Part shown: in pieces, positions 35,881 to 45,027 of the stretch
How positions within the stretch are numbered: the stretch's first letter is position 1
How the letters are laid out: every line of letters begins with the position of its first letter
Assembly (NCBI RefSeq): GCF_018408855.1
Contig: NZ_AP024325.1
Coordinates: 1,426,001-1,490,000 of the forward strand
Direction: 5' to 3'
DNA from: Caballeronia sp. NK8
GTDB taxonomy: Bacteria > Pseudomonadota > Gammaproteobacteria > Burkholderiales > Burkholderiaceae
DNA length: 64,000 bases
Notes under the pieces: model-generated
Database searches by the model: none
What the model was told of the DNA's origin: nothing
What the model saw: only the letters and a program-made list of their open reading frames with translations
Translations under genes and position numbers: made by a program

Positions 35881-37260
35881 CTACACGGACTCATCACGCC
35901 GTTCCCTCAGCTTGGAAGCCGGCACCCCCAAGACGATGATGAAGCCACCGGCAAGTGCGATTGCTGCAATGGTGTATAGCCCGATCGCGATGCTATGAGT
36001 ATTGGTCATCAGCCAGCCCAGCCAGGTCGGTGTCAGCAGTGAACCTGCCTGTCCCAGGCTGCTCATCAACGCGATGCCGGCCGCAACAGATGCCGCCGGG
36101 AAGTACGCGGGGGGAATCGTCCAGAACATTGTGCTACCCGCGTAATATGCGATTGCCAGCAGCGAAAGGCAGCCGATTGTCAAGACCGGGCTGTGGACCA
36201 CACTCGGAAGCAGGACGAGCCCCACTGCCCCAATGGAAATCGAAAACAGGTAATGCCAGCGGCGCTCGACGCGGTGGTCGGAGTGTCGGGCAATGACAAT
36301 CATCCCAATCGCACCAATAACGGAGGGAATCGCAGAAAGTAGAGATAGGTGCAGGATGTTGGTGACACCTGCTCGATGAATGATAGTGGGCGTCCAATAA
36401 TTCATAACGATGCCCAGCATCGGCGTAACCAACGATGCGAGCACGACCACATAGACGCGTGGGTCGCGAAGAACCGCGACCAGGCCGGAATGAACAGGCT
36501 TGCCTTTGAATGCGCGATCCGCTTGGATGTTATCCAAGATAATCTTGCGCTCGGTGTCCGTCAGCCATTTTGCCTGATCGGGTTTATCATCGAGATAAAA
36601 GTAAGCGAAGACCCCGAGCAGGACTGCGGGTATCCCTTCAAGCAAGAACAGCCATTGCCAGTTACGAAGTCCGCCAACGTCGACGAACGTGTTGAGGATC
36701 CAACCGGCCAAGGGTCCTCCAATCATTCCTGATACCGCAATTGCGAGCAAGAAGCGCGACGTGATGCGTGCGCGACGAGCGGACGGAAACCAATAGGTAA
36801 GATAGAGCAATAGACCAGGATAGAAGCCGGCTTCGGCAGCTCCAAGCGCAATTCGGGCGATGTAGAACTGCGTGCTCGTCTGTATGAACATCATCAAGCA
36901 AGTGATGCAGCCCCACAGAAACATAATTCGCGCCATGGTGAGCCGCGCACCGGTTCGCTCCAACATCAGGTTGCTCGGAACTTCAAACAGGACATAGCCG
37001 ATCGAAAATAACCCTACCCCCAATCCGTAGGCTGCGTCCGAGAGCGCGAGATCTCTCGACAGCGGAAGCTTCGCGAACCCGAGGTTCACCCGGTCAATGT
37101 AGTTAACTACCCAACAAAGAAATAAGAACGGAACAAGTCTCAGGGTGACCTTCCGATACGCTGCCTTCACCTCCTTGTCAGTCGCCGATGCCTCAGCAGG
37201 CTGATCACCGCTCCAACCCTGTACAGGGGGCTGTACTGATTGCTCCATGGTCTGCTCCAT
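35881..37260 (-). CDS. MFS transporter, anion:cation symporter (ACS) type
   Basis: This 459-residue 12-helix inner-membrane carrier resembles phthalate, tartrate and hexuronate permeases. The signature VNYIDRVNLGFAKLPL begins helix 1, and GYVLFEVPSNLMLERTGAR lies at helices 2-3. The first ATG (37260) follows ggcggg; a second at 37248 is possible. It starts the minus-strand operon 37260 to 26358 and is divergent from the fused dehydrogenase at 37793. It probably imports an organic acid for this operon. Confidence 0.93.
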   Translation of the reverse strand: MEQTMEQSVQPPVQGWSGDQPAEASATDKEVKAAYRKVTLRLVPFLFLCWVVNYIDRVNLGFAKLPLSRDLALSDAAYGLGVGLFSIGYVLFEVPSNLMLERTGARLTMARIMFLWGCITCLMMFIQTSTQFYIARIALGAAEAGFYPGLLLYLTYWFPSARRARITSRFLLAIAVSGMIGGPLAGWILNTFVDVGGLRNWQWLFLLEGIPAVLLGVFAYFYLDDKPDQAKWLTDTERKIILDNIQADRAFKGKPVHSGLVAVLRDPRVYVVVLASLVTPMLGIVMNYWTPTIIHRAGVTNILHLSLLSAIPSVIGAIGMIVIARHSDHRVERRWHYLFSISIGAVGLVLLPSVVHSPVLTIGCLSLLAIAYYAGSTMFWTIPPAYFPAASVAAGIALMSSLGQAGSLLTPTWLGWLMTNTHSIAIGLYTIAAIALAGGFIIVLGVPASKLRERRDESV

Positions 37261-37587
37261 CCCGCCAGTTATCGTGCGTACTGGTCTGTGTTCACAAGGG
37301 TGTTCTCATTTGACACGAAAGGCAAAGGGCCCGCGCCTGGCTGTCCACTGCGTTGAACAGCATGCAGCGGGCGAGCGTACGGAGGCCTTCGGTCAACGCT
37401 CGGTCTGGAAGATTGTCGAATGCCGCATGGTGGGTCGTCTCCTAAGTTTTGTGAATGTCAACTTCGCGTTCGCCACTTCTGAACAAACAAAGGGTTAACC
37501 CCTGTCCTATACAACGGTTGGCGCCGCCACGAAATCTTGGATCAACTTTATATCCAGGGCGCTTCTACGTCAATATAATTGGAATCT

Positions 37588-37604
37588 GTTCCATTCATCG
37601 AAAC
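37588..37604. promoter_or_regulatory. 17-bp inverted repeat, site 3
   Basis: GTTCC-ATTCATC-GAAAC. The spacer ATTCATC is identical to those at 40910 and 53972 and, inverted, at 59427. It lies 189 bp upstream of the start at 37793. Confidence 0.65.
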
Positions 37605-37644
37605 CGTAATCGCGATGACATCAGACTGCCGTCTTTCATTTTTG

Positions 37645-37661
37645 GTTTCACTGTATGGAAT
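37645..37661. promoter_or_regulatory. 17-bp inverted repeat, site 4 (imperfect)
   Basis: GTTTC-ACTGTAT-GGAAT, with one arm position off the consensus. It is 57 bp from site 3, so a regulator could bind both. Confidence 0.4.
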
Positions 37662-37792
37662 CAATACTGATGAGTAGAATGCGTGCTACGATCTTCGCAT
37701 ACACCCGATACACTTCAGCCGGCGTTTGATCTCGGCCCACGAAGGCGGGTTCTGTAGAAAAGATAGGCAAACGACTAGGGAGGCGACGCAAG

Positions 37793-39118
37793 ATGAAGAT
37801 TGGTTACATCGGACTGGGAGCGCTAGGCGGTCAACTGGCACGTCGATTTTTATCAGCGCACGAGCTCTGCGTGTGGGATTTGAATGCGAACGCTGCAACG
37901 GCATTCGCTGAGGCGGGCGCGAAGGTCGCTCCGTCGGCGGCCGCGCTCGCCTCTGAGAGCGACGTGATCCTTCTTTGCCTTCCACGAAGCTCTGATGTAA
38001 GAGAACTGATTTTCGGGCCTGGCGGGTTAGCCGAAGGACTTTCGGCCGGAAAAGTTGTTATCGATCAGACCAGCGGTGTTCCCGAGGAGACTCGAGAAAT
38101 TGCAGAGCTTCTTGCTCGTCAAGACGTTGGCATGATCGATGCCGCTGTATCGGCTTCTCCGTCCATTGTTGCCAGCGGTGGCGCAACACTCATGGTTTCG
38201 GGTCCCGACGATGTAGTTGAGACGGCGCTTCCAGCGCTTCGAACCATCACTGAAACAATCTTCCGCTGCGGCACTCGCGTTGGCGACGGGCAAGCCATGA
38301 AGATGGTCAACAATGCGATGAACGCGGCCTGTCGCCTTGGCACTTTGGAGATCGCCGCTCTGGGAGTGAAGGCCGGTCTTTCGCTCGCATATCTGAGTGA
38401 ATTCTTGAACCGGGAACCTGCTCGCAATCAAACGACATTGAAGATGCTTCCGGCTCTGGTCGAAGGAAAGGAGTCGACCAACTTTGCCCTCTCGCTGATG
38501 CTGAAGGATGTCAATCAGGCGGTGTCACTTGGCATGACTCGCTCAGTGCCGATGCCCATCATGAACATTACCCGCGGACTGCTGCAAATTGGTTTGAACA
38601 CCATTGGCGATCGCGCGCGTTTGGAAGACATGGTTGGTCTCGTCGAGTCTATGGCAGCGACCAAGCTGACCCAGGCTAAGGAGACGACAAAGCCGGACCT
38701 TGCCGGTTCGACGGCCCCCCTGCCAGCAATTGAGGATGTTCTGATCAACAGTCTTGAATGTCTCGGGCGAGCTGTGACCTACGAATGCGCATCCGCCGGG
38801 CTGAAGTATGGGCTCAAGCTCGATGACATAGCGCTGGTTGTGAATAAAGGCTCGGGTTGGAGCGACGCTTCGCGAACGCTTCTTCCGGCGCTTGCGTCTG
38901 GCAAGTCAGAATCTGGGGCTGCCATAGATTCTTACCTCGGTCATCTCAAGGCATGTTCCTCGCTGGCCAGCCGAGTGGGCGCGCCCACACTGATACCGAA
39001 TGTGGTCCTCGGGATCTTCGAACAGGCAAAAAATCAGCTTGGAGGCTCCTCAAGCGTTGAGCAACTTGCTCGCATGTATGAGGACACGGCCGGTGTCAAG
39101 ATGCGGCGACAAGAGTGA
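37793..39118 (+). CDS. Beta-hydroxyacid dehydrogenase with an extra duplicated helical domain
   Basis: This protein has 441 residues. Residues 1-290 form a full dehydrogenase: GLGALG at 7-12, substrate segment DAAVSASPSIVASGG near 116-130 and catalytic Lys170 in KMVNNAM. Residues about 308-430 repeat only the C-terminal helical domain (ECASAGLKYGLKLDDI against EIAALGVKAGLSLAYL in the first copy), with no second Rossmann domain. ATG at 37793 follows agggagg. A Bug receptor gene follows. In this family the helical domain of one subunit completes the partner's active site, so an internal copy may replace the dimer partner. Confidence 0.85.
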   Translation: MKIGYIGLGALGGQLARRFLSAHELCVWDLNANAATAFAEAGAKVAPSAAALASESDVILLCLPRSSDVRELIFGPGGLAEGLSAGKVVIDQTSGVPEETREIAELLARQDVGMIDAAVSASPSIVASGGATLMVSGPDDVVETALPALRTITETIFRCGTRVGDGQAMKMVNNAMNAACRLGTLEIAALGVKAGLSLAYLSEFLNREPARNQTTLKMLPALVEGKESTNFALSLMLKDVNQAVSLGMTRSVPMPIMNITRGLLQIGLNTIGDRARLEDMVGLVESMAATKLTQAKETTKPDLAGSTAPLPAIEDVLINSLECLGRAVTYECASAGLKYGLKLDDIALVVNKGSGWSDASRTLLPALASGKSESGAAIDSYLGHLKACSSLASRVGAPTLIPNVVLGIFEQAKNQLGGSSSVEQLARMYEDTAGVKMRRQE

Positions 39119-39231
39119 CGCCTCGGTAAGCCAACGTTAGAGATACTGATCTCGAGCATCGGACTTCTCTGGTAATCCGAACTGCCCGGCGCCGGGATTG
39201 AGAAACATCTACCTCTTAAGAGTCGACTCCA

Positions 39232-40206
39232 ATGCCAAAGCTTCTGGTCAACCTCGCGCACTTCTTTTGCATTTCGCTTATCTCAGCGAGCCAAGTGCAC
39301 GCTGAAGATTCATTTCCTTCACACCCTGTCCGGATCATTGTGAACACCGGTCCGGGCGGGCTGCTCGATGTAACGACCCGTCTGATTGCCCAGCAAATGA
39401 GTCTCAACCTTAAACAGTCCGTCATCGTCGAAAATCGGGCCGGCGGCGATGGTCTGGTAGGCATCAACGTCGTCAAGGAAGTTCGGCCCGACGGATACAC
39501 CCTGTTAGCATCCGCGGGCACTATGGTTTATCAGCAATCGGTGCGACAGGATCCGGGCTACAACCTCTTGAGCGACTTCACCGGAATCGGGTTCATCGGC
39601 AGATCGCCCCTACTTCTCGAAGTCTCTACCAGCGAACCAGAGAAAGCCCTTTCAGACTTCATAAGCCGCGCGAAAGCGAATCCAGGCAAGCTTTCGTATG
39701 CATCGGCTGGCATCGGAACCGGGACACATCTAGGAGCGGCACTCTATCTTCAGAAGGCCGGGTTGCAACTTCTGCACGTCCCTTACAAGGGCAACGGACC
39801 AGCGATGCCTGACGTGATGAGCGGTCGTGTGAATATGATCTTCGAAGCTTACAGCAGCAGTAAGGGCTATCTGGACGGAGGTAAGCTTCGAGCCCTCGGA
39901 GTTACGTCAAACTCAAGGCTCAAGGCGCTACCGAATGTTCCAACCTTGGCTGAGCAAGGAGCTCCCGGGTATAGTTTCTACACCTGGATGGGCCTTGTCG
40001 CACCCGTCGGAACCCCGAAAGACGCGGTTCAACGTCTTTCAGAGGCACTGCGCGACTCGATAAACAATAATTCGCTTCGAGAGCGATTGGCTAGTCAAGG
40101 CATTGAGACGTCTCCCATGACGCCCCCGGAGTTTAATAAGTATCTTAGGAATGAAGTGTCAGAAGTGAGCCGAGTCGTTACCAATCTCGGAATACAAAAA
40201 CAATAA
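39232..40206 (+). CDS. Bug/TctC-type periplasmic tricarboxylate receptor (2)
   Basis: This 324-residue Bug-family binding protein has a short signal peptide (about residues 1-24, ending VHAED). Conserved parts are FPSHPVRIIVNTGPGG, VIVENRAGGDGLVGI and LHVPYKGNGPAMPDVM. It is the second such receptor in the window. No permease is adjacent; the receptor may work with the tctAB products or with carriers elsewhere. Confidence 0.92.
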   Translation: MPKLLVNLAHFFCISLISASQVHAEDSFPSHPVRIIVNTGPGGLLDVTTRLIAQQMSLNLKQSVIVENRAGGDGLVGINVVKEVRPDGYTLLASAGTMVYQQSVRQDPGYNLLSDFTGIGFIGRSPLLLEVSTSEPEKALSDFISRAKANPGKLSYASAGIGTGTHLGAALYLQKAGLQLLHVPYKGNGPAMPDVMSGRVNMIFEAYSSSKGYLDGGKLRALGVTSNSRLKALPNVPTLAEQGAPGYSFYTWMGLVAPVGTPKDAVQRLSEALRDSINNNSLRERLASQGIETSPMTPPEFNKYLRNEVSEVSRVVTNLGIQKQ

Positions 40207-40209
40207 CGC

Positions 40210-40243
40210 GGAACATTGTTAGGGCGCGTAACGCGCGCTGTTC
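40210..40243 (+). terminator. Hairpin after Bug receptor gene
   Basis: Outer arms CGGAACA and TGTTCCG enclose an inner GCGCG/CGCGC pair, starting just after the stop at 40206. There is no T-tract; it is probably a terminator or mRNA-stabilising structure. Confidence 0.45.
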
Positions 40244-40422
40244 CGTGCCTCTAAGAATCGCGAGAACCAAGGGGACCTGCGCCGAGCTGCCCGCTATGCT
40301 CGGCGCGGGTGATCATAAAAGATCCTCGAGACAAGGAAGCATGCGGAGATCTCGCGTTCTTGCGGCCCGAGTCAGACGCTCGATTCCAAATAACGAAGTA
40401 TCGGCGCAAGCTCCCTCGTACA

Positions 40423-40647
40423 TCAAACCTCCACCATTTCAAAATCACTCTTTCCCACCGAGCATTCCGGGCACAGCCAGTCGGCGGGCACATCTTCCCA
40501 ACGCGTGCCAGCAGGGATACCGTCCTCAGGAATACCCTCGGCCTCGTCGTAAATGAAACCGCAAAGGACACACTGCCACACCTTAAAGTCCGACTGAACC
40601 GGCGCAGCCGCCGAGACATCGTCAAGTTCGTTCAATTTCGCGTTCAT
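40423..40647 (-). CDS. Rubredoxin (1)
   Basis: This is a 74-residue electron carrier. Iron is bound by the Cys pairs CVLCG and CPEC, and the core [15 protein letters not shown] is typical. ATG at 40647 follows gagga. The N-terminal about 18 residues precede the domain. Rubredoxins usually serve alkane or other monooxygenases, or oxygen-reducing enzymes; none is adjacent. A second copy is at 63573-63779. Confidence 0.93.
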   Translation of the reverse strand: MNAKLNELDDVSAAAPVQSDFKVWQCVLCGFIYDEAEGIPEDGIPAGTRWEDVPADWLCPECSVGKSDFEMVEV

Positions 40648-40874
40648 ACTTTCCTCAACAACCGGCACCACTAGCCGGTATAGAACGTCGCCAGCCGAAA
40701 ACGCGCCCTGCAACTCAGAGTCGATTAAAAAGCTGCACGGGCAGATCGTCGCCCACGAGACGAGCCCGAGAAGGCTTTCACCGAAACCGTGCTAAAACCG
40801 GCCGCCGCGAGCACATCAAGCACCACCCCTCTGTCTCTGTCTCCTCCCCATTTAGCATTACCCTGCCCCACATT

Positions 40875-40892
40875 ACCAATGGTATCATTGGT
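40875..40892. promoter_or_regulatory. 18-bp perfect inverted repeat
   Basis: Arms ACCAATG and CATTGGT with 4 bases between lie 126 bp before the thiolase start and 18 bp before the 17-bp repeat site. It fits a second operator in the same promoter region. Confidence 0.45.
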
Positions 40893-40909
40893 TTTACTGA
40901 ACAGCACTG

Positions 40910-40926
40910 GTTTCATTCATCGAAAC
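40910..40926. promoter_or_regulatory. 17-bp inverted repeat, site 5
   Basis: GTTTC-ATTCATC-GAAAC, the best representative of the family, 92 bp upstream of the thiolase-like gene at 41018. Confidence 0.7.
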
Positions 40927-41017
40927 TTGACCAGGTGCTAGTGGTTCATGACCAGGCCCCAGGCACCAGGCACGTGCTGGGAGTCGCGACTTCACCTGTT
41001 GAAGAGGAGTTGAGCGT

Positions 41018-42187
41018 ATGACTGTAAAAGGCAAGGCTTACATCGTTGGGGCCTATGAGCATCCACTACGTAAAGCACCCAATCACTCTGTGGCGCAATT
41101 GCATGCCGAGGTAGCAAAAGGTGCGATAGAAGATGCCGGTTTGACCAAAGATGATATCGACGGCTTCTTTTGCGCCGGCGACGCACCAGGAGCCAACGCG
41201 TGGTCCCTAGCGAATTATCTGAACCTCAATCAACTGAAGCATATCGATTCGACGGACATGGGAGGGTGCTCCTACTTGATCCACGTTGCTCATGCCGCGG
41301 AGGCGATTGCCGCCGGGAAGTGTAATGTCGCGCTCATTACGCTCGCGGGCCGGCCAAATTCCGAGGGAATCTCCGGAACGCAGGTTCGCGTTCGTGGCGT
41401 GAACATGCCTGACGCGCCCTACGAGCTTCCGTACAGCCCCGTGACGTTGAACCTATATGCAATGGCTGCGATGCGTCATATGCATGAGTACGGCACGACT
41501 AGCGAGCAACTCGCGTGGGTCAAGGTTGCGGCTTCACACCACGCGCAATACAACCCTCAAGCAATGTTGCAGTCCGTCGTAACGGTCGACGAGGTCTTGG
41601 CATCGCCGATGATTTCCGATCCTTTGCACCGTCTCGACTCCTGCGTTGTAAGCGACGGTGGCGGGGCGATTATCGTCGCGCGCCCCGAAATCGCTAAAAG
41701 CCTGAACCGTCCGAACATTAAGCTTTTAGGCTGCGGTGAATCAACGAAACACCAGATGGGCGGGAAGATTGACCTGACGTACACAGGTGCAGCATGGACC
41801 GGTCCGCGTGCTTTTGAAGAGGCAGGCTTGTCGCCATCTGACATCCAGTATGCGTCAATCTACGACAGCTTCACCATCACTGTAATTCTCCAACTCGAAG
41901 ACCTCGGTTTCTGCAAGAAGGGGGAAGGCGGCAAATTCGTCGCCGACGGTAACTTGATCTCCGGTTCAGGGAAGCTCCCTTTCAACACTGATGGCGGTGG
42001 TCTCTGTAACAACCACCCGTCGAACAGGGGCGGTATGACAAAAATCATCGAAGCAGTGCGGCAACTGCGCGGAGAAGCTCACGCCAAGGTGCAGGTCCCT
42101 GATTGCGCGCTGGCGCTTGCTACCAGTATCGGCGGCGCTATTGGTCATCGCCATGGAGCAGCCACCATTATCTTGGAACGGGAGTGA
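41018..42187 (+). CDS. Thiolase family protein (SCP2/lipid-transfer type)
   Basis: This 389-residue thiolase-fold protein has Cys84 in DMGGCSYLIH at the nucleophile position. It also has NHPSNRGG and the C-terminal GGAIGHRHGAATIILE. This subgroup usually works with a DUF35 OB-fold partner, which is encoded next. It would cleave or form a beta-ketoacyl-CoA. ATG at 41018 follows gaggag. A normal C-terminal Cys-x-Gly is absent, as in other SCP2-type members. Confidence 0.9.
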   Translation: MTVKGKAYIVGAYEHPLRKAPNHSVAQLHAEVAKGAIEDAGLTKDDIDGFFCAGDAPGANAWSLANYLNLNQLKHIDSTDMGGCSYLIHVAHAAEAIAAGKCNVALITLAGRPNSEGISGTQVRVRGVNMPDAPYELPYSPVTLNLYAMAAMRHMHEYGTTSEQLAWVKVAASHHAQYNPQAMLQSVVTVDEVLASPMISDPLHRLDSCVVSDGGGAIIVARPEIAKSLNRPNIKLLGCGESTKHQMGGKIDLTYTGAAWTGPRAFEEAGLSPSDIQYASIYDSFTITVILQLEDLGFCKKGEGGKFVADGNLISGSGKLPFNTDGGGLCNNHPSNRGGMTKIIEAVRQLRGEAHAKVQVPDCALALATSIGGAIGHRHGAATIILERE

Positions 42188-42193
42188 GAAGAG

Positions 42194-42598
42194 ATGACTG
42201 CACAGAATCCTGAAAGAAAGATTGGCGACCCCGCGATGAATCCGGGCGACGAGCCATATTTCGCGGCCGCAAAGGAAGGCCGGCTATTGATCAAACGCTG
42301 CAACTCCTGCGGGCAGCCGCATCACTATCCCCGCCAACTGTGTCCATTCTGCTGGAGTTCGGATGTAGTCTGGAGCGATGCAAGCGGCGATGGAGAAATC
42401 TACACCTACAGCGTGACTCGACGGGGAGCGGGAGCACCCTATTGCATTGCGTACGTGGCGCTTGATGAGGGACCTGTGGTGATGACAAACATCGTCGACG
42501 TCGATTTAGACACGGTGAAGATCGGCCAGCGCGTAAAGGCCGTCTTCAAAACATCAGCGAATGGCACGTCAATCCCGATGTTCACTCCGTCTTCGTAA
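42194..42598 (+). CDS. DUF35 OB-fold zinc-ribbon protein, thiolase partner
   Basis: This 134-residue protein has the N-terminal zinc ribbon (CNSCGQPHHYPRQLCPFC) and a C-terminal OB-fold, typical of the acyl-CoA-binding partners of SCP2-type thiolases. ATG at 42194 lies six bases after the thiolase stop. It probably forms a complex with the preceding enzyme. Confidence 0.93.
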   Translation: MTAQNPERKIGDPAMNPGDEPYFAAAKEGRLLIKRCNSCGQPHHYPRQLCPFCWSSDVVWSDASGDGEIYTYSVTRRGAGAPYCIAYVALDEGPVVMTNIVDVDLDTVKIGQRVKAVFKTSANGTSIPMFTPSS

Positions 42599-42687
42599 GA
42601 ATGTTTCTGCGCACGCCAGCCGTGACGGTCCCCTGCTGAGACCGACAGCTGACAAACAACTGAGCGATCCACACTCTTGGAGGAGAC

Positions 42688-43857
42688 ATGACAGGGAAGG
42701 TGTTCTTGTATAGCGCCGTCGACAACGTCCTGACCCAATACCAGGTCGACGTTGCTTCGGGCGTTCTGGAGAGAAGGTGCAGCATCCAGGTCCCTGCGAA
42801 AATTCAGTATGCGTGGCCACATCCGTCGCGCCAGTACCTCTACCTAACGACCAGCAACGGTGGCCCCAGGGTCAAGTCGGACTACAACCACGTCAGTGCG
42901 TTCGCCATCGGGCCAGACGGAGCCCTGACGCAGCACGGCAATCCGCAGCCACTCGACCGGCGCGCGGTCCACATGTGCGTCGACCCGACCGGACAGTTCA
43001 TCTTGAACGCGCACAATCATCCGATGAGCGGCATAACCGTTCATAGCATCAACGCGGACGGGACTATTGGCAAAGCAGTTGAGCAACCGCACTCTCTCGA
43101 CTATGGAATCTATCCTCACCAGGTGATGACATTTCCATCCGGAGATGCGGCACTCATTGTCGACCGAGGGAACAACCCACAGGGCGACAAGCCCGAGGAC
43201 CCCGGCGCTCTTCGCTCGTTCAAAATGCGCAATGGTGTGCTTGATGTCGGAAACGTCGCTGCGCCATGGGGAGGGTATGGGTTCGGGCCACGGCATGTCG
43301 ACTTCCACCCATCCAAACCCTGGCTTTACGCGTCTGACGAGCGTATGAACCGTCTGTATATGTTCCGCATCATTGACGGTCGTATAGAACAAGTACCAGC
43401 TTATACACGAGAGACGCTCGCAGACTCCAAAAGCGTCGCTGCGCGGCAAATTGCCGGCCCGATCCACGTTCACCCGTCCGGTCGATACGTTTATGTCGCC
43501 AATCGAGCCGACCACTCAATCGAAAAAGATGGCCAAAAGGTCTTTGCGGGCGGCGAAAACAACATTGCAGTGTATGTGCTTGATCAAGCTACCGGCGAAC
43601 CGCAACTCATGCAACATGCCGACACGCATTCCTTTCACGTCCGGACCTTCGCGTGTGACCCAAGCGGCTCGTTGCTCGTGACAGCGAGCATCAAGGCTCT
43701 CTCCGTCGAGGTTGGTACAGGACTAAAAGAGGTCCCTGCAGCCCTGAGCGTTTTCCGGATAGGTGAAGATGGAAGTCTCGACTTCATGCAGAAGTACGAT
43801 GTCGAGACTTCCGGGAATGAACTTCAATATTGGATGGGAATTGTCTCAGCGAAGTAA
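42688..43857 (+). CDS. Lactonase-type seven-bladed beta-propeller protein
   Basis: The 389-residue protein is of the 6-phosphogluconolactonase/YVTN-type beta-propeller group. Repeated blades are visible (HPSRQYLYLTTSNGG, VDPTGQFILNAHNH, HVDFHPSKPWLYASDE, HVHPSGRYVYVANRADHS). ATG at 42688 follows ggaggag. There is no signal peptide. It is the third gene of the thiolase unit. Hydrolysis of a lactone is plausible; a non-catalytic role is possible. Confidence 0.82.
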   Translation: MTGKVFLYSAVDNVLTQYQVDVASGVLERRCSIQVPAKIQYAWPHPSRQYLYLTTSNGGPRVKSDYNHVSAFAIGPDGALTQHGNPQPLDRRAVHMCVDPTGQFILNAHNHPMSGITVHSINADGTIGKAVEQPHSLDYGIYPHQVMTFPSGDAALIVDRGNNPQGDKPEDPGALRSFKMRNGVLDVGNVAAPWGGYGFGPRHVDFHPSKPWLYASDERMNRLYMFRIIDGRIEQVPAYTRETLADSKSVAARQIAGPIHVHPSGRYVYVANRADHSIEKDGQKVFAGGENNIAVYVLDQATGEPQLMQHADTHSFHVRTFACDPSGSLLVTASIKALSVEVGTGLKEVPAALSVFRIGEDGSLDFMQKYDVETSGNELQYWMGIVSAK

Positions 43858-43865
43858 GGCTTTGT

Positions 43866-43893
43866 GCCGTATTCGCCACAAGGCGAATACGGC
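43866..43893. terminator. Bidirectional hairpin between convergent genes
   Basis: A perfect 12-bp stem (GCCGTATTCGCC with GGCGAATACGGC) and a 4-base loop lie between the converging propeller and SDR genes. Confidence 0.75.
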
Positions 43894-43896
43894 AAC

Positions 43897-44733
43897 TCAG
43901 ATTCGATTCAGAATGCGGCCGCCGTCGACAAGAAGCGAAACGCCAGTGACGAAATCCGCTTCGTCAGAAGCAAGGTAGAGCGCAGCGTTCGCAACATCCC
44001 AAGCGCTGCCCTGACGCCCGAGCGGTACTTTGGCATCGCGGTCCGCCAACACCTGCTCGCGTGACTGGCTCCATTCACGAACCCGTGCCTCAACCGCCAT
44101 CGGTGTCGCAATCAACCCCGGCAGCACGCAGTTGGCGCGAATCCCAAACGGCGCATTCTGCAGCGCGAGTTGTTCTGTAAACGCGATCACCCCCGCTTTG
44201 GTGGCCTTGTACGCCACGTAGGGGTATTTCCCAGGTCCAGCGGCGGATGACACGTTGACAATCGAGCCCGAGCGCTGCGCACGCATGATCGCGACGGCGT
44301 GTTTGCAAGCGAACACCGTTCCTCGCAGATTAATTCGGCATATGTTGTCGAACTTGTCTTCGGTGATGTCCATTAAATCAGCGTCACCGCCGCCCAAGCT
44401 GACCCCGACGTTGTTGTGGAGTACGTCCAGCGAGCCCCACCGCTCTTTTGCGCCGTAGATGGCTTGGACAAGTTCGTTCTCACGAGTCACGTCCGCGCCG
44501 AACGCAACGGCCTCAAAACCTTCGGCCCGGATCATCTCGGCTGTTTCCTCAGCTGACTCGATCGACCGGTCGACGGCCACCACGCGCGCCCCTTCCCGCG
44601 CGAAGCGAACGGCTGCCGCCCTGCCGTTGCCGATCCCTTCCCCAGGCGCCTGTCCTGCCCCAATGACCACCGCGACTTTCCCTTCCAGTCGAGCCTTACT
44701 CGTCCATCCTTGCCCGCGATCACTTCTATCCAT
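43897..44733 (-). CDS. Short-chain dehydrogenase/reductase
   Basis: This 278-residue SDR has the cofactor site VIGAGQAPGEGIGNG, an enlarged variant of TGxxxGxG, plus HNNVG. The catalytic Ser is in NVSSAAG and Tyr/Lys in YKATK. ATG at 44733 follows cgagga; the open frame reaches 44832 but lacks conservation there. It is divergent from the CapA-like gene and convergent with the propeller gene. The substrate is unknown. Confidence 0.9.
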   Translation of the reverse strand: MDRSDRGQGWTSKARLEGKVAVVIGAGQAPGEGIGNGRAAAVRFAREGARVVAVDRSIESAEETAEMIRAEGFEAVAFGADVTRENELVQAIYGAKERWGSLDVLHNNVGVSLGGGDADLMDITEDKFDNICRINLRGTVFACKHAVAIMRAQRSGSIVNVSSAAGPGKYPYVAYKATKAGVIAFTEQLALQNAPFGIRANCVLPGLIATPMAVEARVREWSQSREQVLADRDAKVPLGRQGSAWDVANAALYLASDEADFVTGVSLLVDGGRILNRI

Positions 44734-44853
44734 GTCTGTCCTCGCTATGTCTCGTATATGCAGCCGTTTGCGCTTCCCAAGCCTCCTCGATCCACAAGAT
44801 AGACTCGTGGACCGGCAAGAAAATGCTATCATGGGTTCCTATAATCAGCACGC

Positions 44854-44870
44854 ATTTCATTGATCGGAAC
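44854..44870. promoter_or_regulatory. 17-bp inverted repeat, site 6
   Basis: ATTTC-ATTGATC-GGAAC, between the divergent SDR and CapA-like genes: 121 bp from the SDR start and 158 bp from 45028. Confidence 0.55.
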
Positions 44871-45027
44871 TCAAAGAATCGATCTCGCTTGAGAGCGCCC
44901 TCTTGAAGCCCTGAGGGCATGATCTCTCATGGTGGGACAATTTCGATTGGAAGAAGAGGATTCTCGGAAAGACTCGGCGTCGACCGGGTCAGAAGGTTTC
45001 AGCGGACCGAACATCAAAGGAGGAGCA

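Larger units (their letters stand above)
37261..37792. promoter_or_regulatory. Divergent promoter region with two 17-bp repeats
   Basis: This 532-bp gap between the divergent MFS operon and the plus-strand dehydrogenase gene contains two copies of the repeated operator-like motif (37588 and 37645). No gene is supported. Confidence 0.6.
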
